From Trametes villosa (lineage: Eukaryota > Basidiomycota > Agaricomycetes > Polyporales > Polyporaceae), in contig PUDQ02000033.1 in the NCBI GenBank assembly GCA_002964805.2, positions 1,612,001 to 1,676,000 of the forward strand: a stretch of DNA of 64,000 nucleotides. The letters run 5' to 3'. A program made the translations under genes and the position numbers. Positions 11,430 through 23,120 of this stretch are shown here, in pieces. The notes beneath the pieces were generated by a model, which was not told the origin of the DNA, made no database searches, and was given only the letters and a program-made list of their open reading frames with translations. Numbering within the stretch: the stretch's first letter is position 1; the number at the start of each line of letters is the position of its first letter.

Positions 11430-12518
11430 TTATAATAATATGACGAAGTTATTCCTGTCGCCCGTGCGGAAGACGGTCTTTTTCTCGTACAGAATGTGGT
11501 CCTGGTAGGTCGTGGAGGCTGGGGTAGACGCCTTGCGGAACAGCCAATACGCCATCTTGCCGCCCTCCCTCCAGCGGGTGCGAATTTGTTCGAAGCCCAC
11601 TGCCGTCATGAGGCCTTGGAAGTGCTCGGGCGTGAAGTAGCGCGAGTTCAGGATACACGGCAGCGGCAGCTATTCACGTAACTCGGGGATCAGTACAACG
11701 TCGGAGTCGAACATGGTTTGGTCAAATTACGTACGGCAACATAGAGTAACCCTTCCGGAACGAGCATGGTATGCGCTAGACGCAACATCCGCCCTGCAAG
11801 TGAGAAGGTGCGTCATAGAAATGCTGTCAGCGTCCCACGGTCGCCCCCAGCGCATCTCCAGCGGGACTCACCTCTGTCCTTGGCGTCTGGCACAAAGTTG
11901 AGCACCAGACTCAGGCTGATGGCATCCCAGCGCGCGCGGTGCTCGTCGGCATCCATGAGCAAGAAGTCCTGCTCCTGGATCGACGGATGGCGGGAGTGCA
12001 GGTCGATGGGCGTGACGTCTACCCATGCTGTGCAGGAAGCGTAGTTGTCGGGCTTCAGAGCGCCGACCTCGAGGAGTCTAAGGGGAACGAGAGGCCAAGT
12101 CAGCTTCTCTGATGCGAGCTGAGGGGTTCACTACTTGCCGTAATCGAGATTTTTCCTCCTTCAGGGTCTGGGGGACGTTCAGCTCGCGTAACCAGGCGAT
12201 GAAGACGGCCTCGCTGCCGCCGCCTCGGTCGCTGCCCTGGCCGATGGAGGACATGCGCTGGTACGCCTCGAGCCCCCCGAGCTCTGCGATCTCGCGCTCG
12301 ACGGATTCGAGCTCGGCGCGTGCGGCCGCAGCATCGCGATTCCGCGTGCGGATGGTGTTCTGCAGCTGGGTCTGGCGTTTGATAAGGACGTGGAAACGGC
12401 GGATGATCGTCCGCGTCGCCTGCGGGTGGCTGGACGAGCCAGAGGGCAGGGACGGGCGGGCAGAAGGCCCGGCGACGGTCACCGGCGTCTTGCGTTTGGT
12501 CTTCCGTGCTTTGGGCAT
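11430..12518 (-). CDS. BMT2: 25S rRNA adenine-N(1) methyltransferase BMT2
   Basis: Nucleolar SAM-dependent methyltransferase that makes m1A in 25S rRNA (yeast BMT2). Four exons. The lysine-rich N-terminus MPKARKTKRKTPV suits nucleolar targeting. An N-terminal helical region (RRFHVLIKRQTQLQ through GGLEAYQRMSSIGQGSDRGG) is followed by the SAM-binding Rossmann start LLEVGALKPDNYASC, then VDVTPIDLHS and the family signature WDAISLSLVLNFVPDAKDRG, ending YFTPEHFQGLMTAVGF and NNFVILL. The first junction keeps frame only if the donor is GC (GCAAGT) at 12138, so intron 12078-12138 appears to be GC-AG. It is divergent from the P450 at 13238. Confidence 0.9.
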
Positions 12519-13237
12519 TCCGAGGGCGTTCTATGTGTGCGGCCGTCCATGCACCTGGATCATGGGGTGCGGAGGGCAAGCCGTGCTTGGCGGGCTCGCG
12601 CGAGAGGACGCGCGAAAACGTTCTCGGGCGCCACAACGGCGCCGCCCCTGGCCCGGCCCGCTTCCCGGAGGTGTTCAGGTTCCCCGAGGCCCGCGGGATC
12701 TCGGCGACCGTGCTGCTCTCTCGCGGTGTCCACGACCACCTCGAGCTGTTCGATGGGCAGCCTTCGCCGCCAATGAATCTCTGAGACAGCCCATGCCGCG
12801 CTAGCCGCGCACTCGTATCACTGCAGACTGGCAACCCGACCGACAACTGCACGCTCATACGTAACACGGTACGCCCAGCGCCGAGTCGTGCAGGCCGCAT
12901 AAGGCCAGCTTCGGTCTCAGAGACCCAGCCGTACGTCTCTCTCACCCTAGCACGAGCCCCGTCGCTATCCGAGCGGGGGCAGCCGCTAGACCGCATCGCG
13001 CCGACCCTCGAAAAACTGAGGGCCGGATCAATTCGAGAATTGTGGATCCAAGGAAGTCCTCTTCCAAAAAGCTCTAGGTTCCAGTCCTCATCTTCGAGCT
13101 TCAGGGTCCGCTGGCCGAATGTGGCCAGTCAGCACCAGGCGGGGGCATGAGACACCCTTGCCGCCCGTCAGGGTCCCTGTCCCCGAAGCGGCATAAAAGT
13201 CAGGGGGGGCCGTCGCCCCGATGCCCACAAACTCCCC
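12519..13237. promoter_or_regulatory. Divergent promoter region, BMT2 / cytochrome P450
   Basis: A 719-bp GC-rich gap lies between divergent starts. A CATAAAA element at 13192-13198, about 40 nt before the P450 start, is a plausible TATA-type signal. A long minus-strand open frame crosses the region (to 12996) but overlaps BMT2 exon 1 in another frame and looks like a GC-composition shadow. Confidence 0.45.
13191..13200 (+). promoter_or_regulatory. TATA-like element upstream of P450
   Basis: GCATAAAAGT lies 38-47 nt before the P450 start codon. This is close for a TATA box, so the leader would be very short. Positional evidence only. Confidence 0.3.
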
Positions 13238-15557
13238 ATGGCGCTTCGATTCTCTGATCTGCTTGTTGCCGTCGTTTGTGGTGCTCTGTCCTTCTTGCTG
13301 TGGGCAAAACGCCACAGACGCAGACATGGCCCACAACCTCCCGGTCCTCCGGGTCTGCCGCTCATCGGTAATCTCCTCGACGTTCCGAGCCCGAATGCTT
13401 TCCCGTGGGACACATACAGCGGCTGGTGCAAGCAATACGGTGAGATGAATACCCAGAAATGCTAGAAGTGTCTTCTGAACTTGCCTGTGCCCCAGACTCG
13501 GACATCATACGCCTCAACGCGCTGGGCATGAACATCATTGTCGTCAACTCCCTCGAAGTAGCGAATGACCTGCTCGACAAGCGTTCGGCCATCTACTCGG
13601 ACAGGTGATACGTTTCCTTTTGCCGTCTACAGGCACACTCACGCCACACCGTAGGCCTCGGATGATTATGCTAAACGAGCTGTGAGTACCTTTCTGCCTA
13701 CATGTCGGCGGTGCTCAGCATCCCCCACCCTAGATGCGGATTTGGAACTGGCCTGGCTTTCCTACCCTACAACGACATGTGGCGGTACTCGAGGAAGATG
13801 GCCCGGCAGGAGTTCCACTCCATCCCCGTGAAAAGGTTCAGGCCCGTCGAGGTCAAGTCAACCTACCGCTTCCTGCGTGACCTACAGCAGAAGCCGGATG
13901 ACCTGATGGACAACCTTCGCCAGTGAGTACCGCTCGGTAGCAGCTTTCCTGGAAAGCTCATGAGGTATGGGGACAGCCTTGCGGGAGCGACGATCATGTC
14001 TATCGGGTACGACATCGAAGTGCAGCCGCACGACGATCCGTACGTCCAGACCGCGGAGGAAGCGGTTGCTTCCATCACTGAGACCACTAACGCCGGGTCC
14101 TATCTTGTGGACGTCATTCCTATCCGTGAGCACCGTTCACCCGTGGCGTGTGGTTGCCCTGAAATCGAAGCAATCCTACAGTGAGATACGTCCCGGAGTG
14201 GTTCCCCGGAGCAACGTTCAAAAAGCAAGCTCGAATATGGCACACTGCGGTGGATAAACTCTTCAACGACCCGTACGACGTGTGCCAGAAACGCCTGGTG
14301 AGCTTCATGGAGAGGTTGATTGACGTGAACTCAATCGAGACTTCTAGGATGCGGGCGAGCTGGGCGATTGCGCGGCGAAGTCGATGATGGAGAGATGTGG
14401 CAAGAATGCAACCGACCCGGAGTACACCGCGCAGGTCATGAAGGCGACGCTTGGCTCCCTATACGTCGGTATGTATTCTCTGGCCTTGGGCTCAGGTGCG
14501 CTAATAGCAGCATGCTCATTACCGGAAATTTTATAGGCGGTGCGGATACGGTAGGTTGTGCGTGTACGTTCGTCCTAGCTGAGTGTACTGATGACCCGGT
14601 CAGACCGTCTCTGCGTTGGGCACGTTCTTCCTCGCAATGACCCTCAACCCGGACATCCAAGAGAAAGCCCGAAAGCAGCTAGACCAAGTCGTCGGGTCTC
14701 ACCGGCTGCCGAACTTCAACGACCAGCCTTCCCTGCCCTACATCGACGCCATCCTCAAAGAGACCATCCGCTGGCGTCCCGTCGTTCCCCTCGGTGCGCC
14801 ACAGCCCTCCACGCTGTCATTGTAGACCAGGCACTCATGACGCCCGCTAGACGTTCCACACCGGCTAACGGAGGACGATCTGTACGAAGGATACTTCTTG
14901 CCGAAGGGTTCTCTCGTTGTTGCGAACACATGGTACGTAACGCCCGCCTTCTCTTCTCTCCTTACCCGCGCCACGCCGGGCCCTTCCCTCCCCCCTGTCG
15001 CGCTCTCCCACCATCACGGCCATACATTGACCACAGCCGCACGTCCCGGCTCCGATTCGCTGTTCGCTGTCGGTGCATGTGCTCACGAGTCCCGGCTGCG
15101 CTTGCACAATGCACAGGGCGATCCTGCACGACGAGAAGGCGTACCGCGAGCCCGCGCGCTTCGACCCGGACCGGTTCCTCAGCGCGGACGGCGCCGCGCT
15201 CGACCCCGCGGTGCGCGACCCGGCCGCGGCGGCGTTCGGGTTCGGGCGGCGCATCTGCCCCGGGCGGTTCATGGCGCTCGACTCGATGTGGCTCGCGATC
15301 GCGTGTGTGCTGAGCGTGTTTGAGATCCGCAAGGCGGTCGACGCGGACGGGCGCGAGGTCACGCCCGACGGGGAGTATATCCGCGGGTTCTTGTGGTGCG
15401 TGCTGTGTGTTGGATAGCGAATGAGGGCGCTGTGCTGACGTTTGTGCGCGCGGGTTGTCGTTCATGCAGCCATCCGAAGCCATTCCCGTGCGTCATCAAG
15501 CCGAGGTCGAAGGAACACGAGCAGCTGCTGAACGACCTCGCGAACCACGACATGTGA
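13238..15557 (+). CDS. Cytochrome P450 monooxygenase (CYP64-clan-like)
   Basis: Membrane-anchored haem monooxygenase using electrons from P450 reductase. N-terminal anchor LLVAVVCGALSFLLWA, basic stop-transfer, then the Pro-rich hinge PPGPPGLPLIGNLLD. The I-helix oxygen-binding motif is GGADTTVSALGTF, the K-helix ExxR is KETIRW, and the haem loop is FGFGRRICPGRF with the axial Cys. About ten exons; a 14-nt exon encodes GGADT alone, and a 175-nt intron (long for this genome) precedes AILHDEKAYREPARFDPDRF. It is the type often annotated as O-methylsterigmatocystin oxidoreductase-like, but that name does not predict the substrate. It resembles the P450 at 36943, with a different intron set around the haem loop. 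No biosynthetic core enzyme is nearby. Confidence 0.9.
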
Positions 15558-15639
15558 ATGTGAAAATGAAGCGAGCTTTCTTAGATCCTGTATACCCTGT
15601 ACCACTCTGTCCTACTAGCACACGAAATGACGACGCCCA

Positions 15640-17947
15640 CTACGACCTGACCCACACCTCGCCCACGACGTCCCACTCCTTCAGCGTGCGCGGCTCCGTC
15701 GCGTACTGCCCTAGCACGACGCCCTCCGCCGCGTCGTCCTCGTCCACGAGCCGGTCCTCGACCAGCAGCACGCGCAGCCCACCCACGGCCGCGAACCCCG
15801 TCTTGAGCGGGATGTACGACAGCTCGAATTCCTGCGAGGCGGAGACGCGCATGCTCGCGAGGTCCTCGGCGTCGCTGTCTGCTGAGCTGTCCGTGCTGTC
15901 GGAGACCCCGCGCGAGTGCCCCAGCTGCCCGGATAGGGGCGGTGCGTTTGGGATAGGGAGGCGGAGGGGCGGGAGGAAGAGCGCGGACGTCCCGAGGAAG
16001 GTGACGGTGCCAGACGCCATGGGCCGGGCCTCCGCGCCGGGCTGGAGTTGCAGCTCGGGCGGGGGCAGGTCAATGGCGCGGGTGCCGGAGTGTGGGCCTG
16101 GCGTCTCGCCGCCGTCAGTCCCAGCCTCAGAATCCGTGTCTGCGTTTATCCGCCTCGGAGAGGCGACGAGGAGCCTCTGCGCGAGAGTGTCCGTGAAGTC
16201 ACCTCGGTAGGGCGTGCCATACGGCGATGGGGTAGAGAATCCGGACGAAGGCAGCCGTGGACTCCAGGCACCTTGCGGAGGCCCGGTGGAAGTCGCTACG
16301 GCAGACGCAACTGCGGCTGCGACGGTTAGCTGTTTCGGAGGCTGCGCGTGCTGTACGACCAGGGAGAGGACGCGTTGTCTCCGAGGCTCGTTAGGTCGAG
16401 GGGCGGGGGCGGGGGCCTGCGCAGTCAGCTTGAAGCCGATTGTGAAGGGTTTGTCCACCGCGATAGAGTCCCGGGCTATGGAGGTCACCACAAGGTCGAC
16501 CTCGACGTCTTCTGGCGGACGTTGTGTAGGGGGAGCAAACGTGGTCACCGGGCCGGGAGATTGTGGGCGTGCAGGAGGGCCAGCACTCATTGGGCGAATA
16601 CGAGGAGAGCCTGGGCGGTAGGGTGCGGGGCCAGCGTTGACTGGCGGGCTTCCAGGCCGCTGCTGTGCCTGAGGTGACTGAGGACGGGAAGGCGTACCGC
16701 TACCGATGGTATTGCTACGCTGCAGGTGTAGCGGTATGGCGGAAGGTGGCTGTTTGATGGCTGGTAGCTGGCCAGGAGGGGGTGACTGCGTCTGCGACGG
16801 GGCTTGGATGAGGGGTATACGGCGTGACAAAGTCTTTAAATCATAGGTCAGTGAGAGGTCGGTACGAAAGTAAAGGTGTACGAACCGATGTGAGCAAACG
16901 CCCAGGTTCTCCGTAGCATGATCTCCAGGAGATGTCGAGCCGGCCCAGAGGCAAAATGTGGCCCGGGACATGCGTGATGGGGAAAGGAGGCAGGACCTTT
17001 GGGGAGAGGATGTAGATATACTGGCGCAGGTCCTGAGGCTGCATGAGCGCGGTCGTTCCAGAGAATAGGTACTCCTTGGACCCGGTGGCAGTGTTCTCGA
17101 GGATGTTTGCATCCTGCACCTGCCACCCCTCGACGCACTCGAACTGCATGCGTTCGAGCCACATCGCGTCCTGGGTCAAGTTCTGTATGTGCACCTCAAG
17201 GAACACTTTCTCCCTCTCTTGCGCGGAGAGTAGGGCGGTGGGCGAGCGGGGAAGGTGGACCTTCGTCTTGACTGAGAGAGGGTTCGTAACCTGTAGTAAC
17301 CGAGTGTTAGAGCATACACCCGGCTAAACAGCGTGTACTCACGGCAAACTTGTAGAACTTACGGAATGTTTGAACGCTGGGGTCCTGCGCGTCGGGTTGT
17401 GGGGGTAAATGCCGAACTCCGGGAGGGACGCGATACGAGACCGTACACCCGAGGACGTGTTGTCCCAGCTCTTTGATCTCATGGCTCACGACCTTCTCCA
17501 ACGTCTCCCCAACAGCCAGCCGCTGCGTCGGTCCTCCGAACTCCGCCAGAAGCGCCTTGGATGAGGCGGTCTGCATCTCCACCCTAATGATTACGCCATC
17601 TACGTCGACGTTGGCATCGTTGTTTATGGAAAGGCAGCTGGAGAACGTCTCTCCGAGCTGTATGGCGCCAAAGGCAGCAGGGAGAGTCAATAGCTCGCTG
17701 ATATGTGTGAGGTCTCGCAGAGTCTTGGGGTGACCTGGCAGGGGTGCCTTTCCCTGGAGGGATGCGATGGAAGCAGTGGAATGGGCGGAAAAAGAAGGGG
17801 AGCTTGAGTAGAATGGCTCCCATGCGCTCGCGAGTGAAGGTCGCTGAAGTGATCTCTCAGAATGCGCATACGTTAAACGGGCTCGTATACACGTACCGAT
17901 ACTCGCATCACCTTCAACGAAAGCAACTGCCCCGCTCCGCTGTCCAT
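15640..17947 (-). CDS. TRAPPC13: TRAPP complex subunit TRAPPC13 (Trs65-like, DUF974)
   Basis: Subunit of the TRAPPII/III vesicle-tethering complexes that act with Rab GTPases at the Golgi. The start MDSGAGQLLSLKVMRVSRP is characteristic, with intron 1 splitting VMRVS/RPSL. The DUF974 core continues with DLTHISELLTLPAAFGAIQL, GETFSSCLSINNDANVDVDG, YRVPPGVRHLPPQP and LPLGRLDISWRSCYGEPGRL. Between the two beta-rich parts lies a long Pro/Ser/Gln-rich insert of more than 150 residues (SRPQSPQAQQRPGSPPV) that is probably disordered. The C-terminus (ELSYIPLKTGFAAVGGLRVL ... EWDVVGEVWVRS) is the conserved end. About 700 aa, longer than animal TRAPPC13 because of the linker. Its stop lies 82 bp from the convergent P450 stop, and its start faces YME2. 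Confidence 0.9.
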
Positions 17948-18207
17948 GATGAAATTATTGTTATGACTGTCGGGGGCTGAGCGAGAGGAGCGTCGGCAAG
18001 TTCAGGCAGTACGTAGCGCCGAGTGTTCCTCCCAAGTATTCAGTGTATAGGACAAGATCGTTTCCGAGCAGATAAGGCAGACCGTCGTAATCGGTTCGAA
18101 AGGTAGTACAGGTGGAAGCACGGTCCGAGAAGTGCGGACTTGCGAGGGCGGTTGTTTACGGTTGTTAGGATCCAAAGCCTTTGCCTTCCAAATGCGGATT
18201 TGACGTC
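17948..18207. promoter_or_regulatory. Divergent promoter region, TRAPPC13 / YME2
   Basis: A 260-bp gap lies between opposite start codons and must carry both promoters. No clear TATA box or repeat is visible. Confidence 0.4.
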
Positions 18208-21200
18208 ATGGAAGCAGCGAGGCGGCGGAACGCGTCGACTCTCCGCCGCCCGTTCCGTCTGAGTCCAACTGGTCGCGTGTCTACCTCCTCCATCTCTCGC
18301 TCGCGACTTCTACGGACTGGGAATGCTATGCATCAATCAAAGCATCTGCTGAGGACTCTTGCTAGCTCGTCAGCATCACACAGGGCCCTTGCTATCCGCC
18401 CCTTGGGAGCAGTTGGACGTCTCAGGCACTACACTGAAAGCGCGGCAAGTGATGCTGTTGCGGCAGAACCGGAGGCGAATGAGGATGGGGCACAGGTATG
18501 CCACGATTCAATATGTTTTGGAGCGCTTCTAAACTCTGCAGACGAACGAAGGATGGCTATGGGTCGACTCAGTCTTCCCAGTCAGGATAGGCAGATGGGA
18601 GTAAGTACATCACTCTGGCAGTATCAACACATAGACTGACATACTCTCGTTGCCAGTCTGCGATCATATGTAGGATATGCGCGCGAAGACACGCTGCTGC
18701 AGCGATTGCGAGGACTGCTCGAGCCGGTCAAGACGCATGGCTTCCAAGTTGTATCCCTGGAGCCCCACGGGAAAGACGGAGGCGTCTTCGTCAAGTTCAA
18801 GTTCAGTGCCGCCGACCGCGATAATGCCCTCCAAACGATCCTAGAGAACCTTCGAGAGAACGTCCACTGTCACGGCGGTGTACCATCATGGTGCGGTCTG
18901 TCTGCAGGAGAGGTGTGGTTGGTTAAGGGGAGTCCATGGCGGGAGGTATGTCACAACTCCGAGCTGTTCACAGTCCTGTCCATCACTTCGAGCTTTGAAC
19001 ACGCCCCCCTAGGACTTGCAAAGATATGCGACCCCCAGCATCAAGGTGTCGTTTGACGGCCCGGATGTGTCTGAGGAGACCCTGTATGGCCTCTTAAGGG
19101 TGCGTACACCACACGATAGAAATCCTCATGTGCTCACTCAACGCGATAGCCCTATGGTATGATTGGCGACATTACTCCCCCCACTCCTGCACCTGCAGGC
19201 ACTCTCAGAGCCTCAACCGTATCCTTCCGAAGGCTCCGTTCCGCCACAACTGCCAGGAATACGATTCACTCTGCGAAGGTTCCGTCAGGGCAGTCATTCA
19301 CGACTCTACGGACGTCGTATCATCAGCCTATAGCCGCACACGCTGTTCGGGACTATATCGCTAGCCACCCAAAGCTGTTCCTACCGGTGCTGTTCTTCCT
19401 AATAGGCACCGTGACCTATACGGTCGGGTTTACTACGTGTTTTCACTTCTACATGAGTGCTGATATTCCCCCAGATATTTGATCCTATCCGCGTCCTCAT
19501 GGTGGAAGGCAAGATGGAGGACTGGTTTGATTACAAGGGTATGTCTCCTTTCTGCAGGTTTGCCACTACGTTTTGCGGACTCACCGAACACAATTACACA
19601 GAGTTCGCTGTTTACAAGTGGCTGCGGAAGAATACACTGGAGAGATTCTCGTTCGCTGCCGAGTCCGACGGGTCATCATTAGCATCGCCCGGCGTGTGGA
19701 AGGAGCGGCAAGAGGCAGAAGAGGCTCTGCAGAAGTATCTCACCGACTTCCCCAGTAGGTTTTTCAATGGGTCGCCCGGGATCAGGATTTGCCTGAAGAA
19801 TGGTGTACAGACACGATATGTTTCGTGCATGGGCCTCAGGGAAGTGGTAAGACCCGGATGCTCAACAGCATTCTCAAGGAGAGGGGACGGTGAGTTCTAT
19901 CGCTCATGTCCTATGGAATTGGCGCTGAACCTCGATGGTGTTTAGGAAAGCCATGGTCATCGACGTTGCGGTCCTCTCGAAGGCTGGCTCTGACATGGCT
20001 CTCGTGTCTGGACTCGCATCGCAAACAGGTTACTGGCCAGTATTCTCCTTCCTCAACTCGATCAATTCGGTCATCGACTTGGCCAGTGTTGGTCTGATTG
20101 GCCAGAAAGGTTAGCCTTTAGGCTTGACTCGTCGCCATGGTGGACGACACTAACAACTACAATTCTAGCGGGCCTGAGCTCCTCGCTGAACGAACAGCTC
20201 AAGCAGATCGTCGACGTCGTCGGCCGAGGGCTCGCACGCGTCAACTCGTCCCACCGCACCCGCCACGACCGCGAGGTGAAGCACGCCGCGCTGAAGGAGG
20301 AGCGGAGCAAGGAGAACGAGGTCCGCCGCGCGAAGATCGAGGAGGGCATCTGGCACGACGGCCGCATCGACGCGGTGTGCGGGAACGGCGTGATGAGCGA
20401 GCTGGGCGTCGGCATCGAGCGCTTCACCGAGGCCGACGCCTACGTGCGCCCCGCTGCGACCCCCACCTCCGAAGGCGAGGTGACGAACGAGAAGGGGGAG
20501 AACGGGGAGGAGAGGGAGAGGGCGCGGGAGGAGAGGGAGAGGGCGCGGGAGGACAAACAGGCGGAACAGGCGAAGCAGAGGCAGGAGCACGCGGAGGACT
20601 TGAAGAGCGTCGAGGCCATGCCTGTCGTAATCATCAAGAACTTCGACTCGAAGGGCGGTGGTGCGCGCAAGGAGGAGCTGCTCGACGTCCTTTCGCAATG
20701 GGCGGCGTCTCTGGCGGAGGGACAGGTATGGTGTCATCCGCATATACCGGTGCTTGCGCTGACGCCTGACACAGGTCGCACATATCATCGTCGTCAGCGA
20801 CAACCGCGAGAACGTCAAGCGGCTTGCCAAAGGTAACGCCAGGCGACAATCACGTATTTGTCTCTGCTGACACTCGTGTAGCTCTGCCGTCGAAGCCGCT
20901 GAACCAGATCTCGCTCTCCGATGCCGACAACGCCAGCGCCATGTCGTTCGTCAAGCAGAAGCTGCACGACAGCGGAGTGGACATCAACTTCACGAAGGAG
21001 CAGCTCGCCTACGTCGAACGCCTTGGCGGCCGCGCCAGCGACCTCGAGAGCGTGAGTCGCACCCTGTCTCTGTCATACCACTTGTCGGAAACTGACAAGA
21101 CGGCGCGTGTTAGTTGATCCACAAGGTGCGGAGCGGGTTGACCGTCGAGGAGGCGGTGGACGACCTCGTCATCCGCGGCGTGAGCGAGCTGCGCAAGAAC

Positions 21201-21910
21201 GCGTTCGGGGACGACATCGAGGACGCGAAGAGCCTGCCCTGGTCGCGCGAGCAGGCGTGGATCCTGATGAAGCAGCTCTCCAAGCAGCCTGAGGCAAGTT
21301 ACAACCCCCCCTTGAACGGCAGATGACTGACTGACGTATGACTGGCAGATCTCCTACCACGAAGTGTTGATGGACTTCCCCTTTAAGGGCGACGAGACGC
21401 CGCTGCGCAACATGGAGCATGCCGAGCTGATTAGCATCGGGACCGTGAACGGTGGGTGCACTCATGGGTGTTACGGCTTGCGTAGTCGCTGACGCTTCTG
21501 CAGGGCGGCCGTCGACCATCCGCCCCGGCAAGCCGGTGTACAAGTACGTCTTCGAGCGCCTCGTGCACGGTACGTCCCCCCTCCCTTCCCTGCCCGCCTT
21601 CATCCCACTTACACTCGTACTCTCGCTCCGCTCCGCGCACGCAGACCCGACGTTCCAGGCGACGCAGGACATCGCGTTCAACGAAAAGGTGATCGCGTCC
21701 GCGGAGGCGACGGTGCGCGCGTGCGAGGACGAGCTGCTCACGCTCAAGGACGTCGACGCGGGCACCGCGAGCTGGTGGGGCTCGAAGCGCGCGGTCGAGA
21801 TGCGCGCGAACCACCTCCTGCGCAAGATGCGCGCCGCGCAGGACAAGGTCGAGGCGCTCGAGCGGCGCAACGCGCAGCTCAAGAAGGTGCTCGCGAAGAC
21901 GAAGGCGTGA
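18208..21910 (+). CDS. YME2: Mitochondrial escape protein 2 (YME2/RNA12)
   Basis: Inner-membrane protein involved in mitochondrial nucleoid/mtDNA maintenance. The N-terminus is rich in Arg/Ser (MEAARRRNASTLRRPFRLS), a presequence. An RRM-like domain spans LRPYGMIGDITPP. The transmembrane segment is HPKLFLPVLFFLIGTVTYT, then FDPIRVLMVEGKMEDWFDYK. The RNA12 ATPase-like domain has Walker A as ICFVHGPQGSGKTRML and continues KAMVIDVAVLSKAGSDMALV. A charged insert with a 21-bp tandem repeat (ERAREERERARED) lies before PVVIIKNFDSKG. The end is coiled coil (ASAEATVRACEDELLTLKDV ... LKKVLAKTKA). About 14 exons. All junctions I tested keep phase. An in-frame ATG at 18328 is an alternative start but would shorten the presequence. 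Confidence 0.92.
20510..20551 (+). repeat. 21-bp tandem repeat inside YME2
   Basis: Two near-exact copies of a 21-nt unit (GAGAGGGAGAGGGCGCGGGAG) encode the charged repeat EERERAR/EERERAR within the YME2 ATPase region. This is in-frame expansion; it probably lengthens a charged surface helix. Confidence 0.75.
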
Positions 21911-23120
21911 GCGCTGGCCGTCTGTGCGCCGCCCCGGGCCCGCCGCCCGGCGGGGGGTGCACATGGAGTCGACTCGAGCTCGGAGTGGGAGGTGCGAAAG
22001 ATGTTGACGGGACGCTGCTTACCGTACGAACACCATACCTTACTCATGCTGAGTATTGACTGCTACAAATACTATCGCCTACACCGCTGTTGATGTATCA
22101 TACAGAGTAACACGCCACTCAGACTTCTCGCGACAGCACGACAGCGACCGGCTGCCACACACCTGTGTGACGCCCCGTCCCATCGCGCGACACCCGCTTC
22201 TGCGGCTGCATGGCGCGCAACGGCCTGATATGCCAGTGATAGAAGCAGCACCGTGAGCACGTCGGCCGAGGACATGTCCCCGGGGGTACCGCCCCACGCC
22301 CACGCTCGCCGGCCACGGTACCGGGCGCGCGGCGGCAGTACTCGTCCTCTCCAGGCAGAAGACGGACACACAACTCGAGCTCGACTCCTCGAGCATTGCG
22401 TGCGAGGTGGGGTCGACGCGCTGATCGTCCAGTCTGGGAACCTGCTGAGGCCGGGGGTGTATCCACACACCGACACCTGGCACAACACACGCCGGCACAG
22501 CGGCATGCGGGCACATTGCGCAGCACACTACTACGACCGACAGCAGACGGCGACGAGTTCCTAATCCCCTTTATTCTCCCGCTGACCGGAGGGAGATAGC
22601 GAGCGTTACAAGTACAGCGAGCGACTCGCACAGCGTGCCACGGCCGCGCGCGCAGCGCCCGGCGCGGGCACCCGGAGCATATACGTATGGTACTCGAGCC
22701 GGAGCAGGCGAAGGCGCGGTGGGGGTAGCTGGTGTGGAGGGTGGAGAGGGTGGTGGTGTGGGAGTGCGCGTCTGTGAATACGGCAAGGCGGTAGAACATC
22801 TACTTGATAGCAGTAAGCGGTAAAGGGGGCGAGATGGCCGAACGGAGAGCGAAAGCTATTCGTGGATGGGAGGTGGGACGGGGCAAGGGATTATTAGACC
22901 AATAACGCGGTGGGGTAGGGTGTGGGCCACCCTCCCACGCGGCGGCGGGGAGCTCGGGGGACTAAGTCCAATCCGGAGAGATACAGAGAGGAGGCGAGAG
23001 AGAAAGGAGAGGAGACCAAAACCGAGGATGGGGTGAACCTGGAACCTGGTCGCGGTGGTAGTACGGGCTGCGCGGGGTGGCGTGCAGGATCCGCACGTCG
23101 CGCTCTCGAGAGCTCCCGGC
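21911..23120. other. Convergent intergenic stretch, YME2 / tetraspanin
   Basis: A 1.2-kb gap lies between two stop codons. It is GC-rich, with several short open frames of low-complexity composition (Arg/Pro/Thr-rich) on both strands. The part around 22720-22790 is GGTGG/GAGGGTGG-rich. I find no splice-consistent gene, tRNA or transposon. It should contain both 3' UTRs. Confidence 0.45.

Noticed and set aside
12100..12996. 298-codon minus-strand frame through BMT2 exon 1 and the upstream region
   Set aside because: Different frame from BMT2, no recognisable content, runs through the divergent promoter; composition shadow.
18090..18105. tRNA B-box-like GGTTCGAAAGG
   Set aside because: Does not match GGTTCRANNCC fully and no A-box or acceptor stem is found at the right distance.
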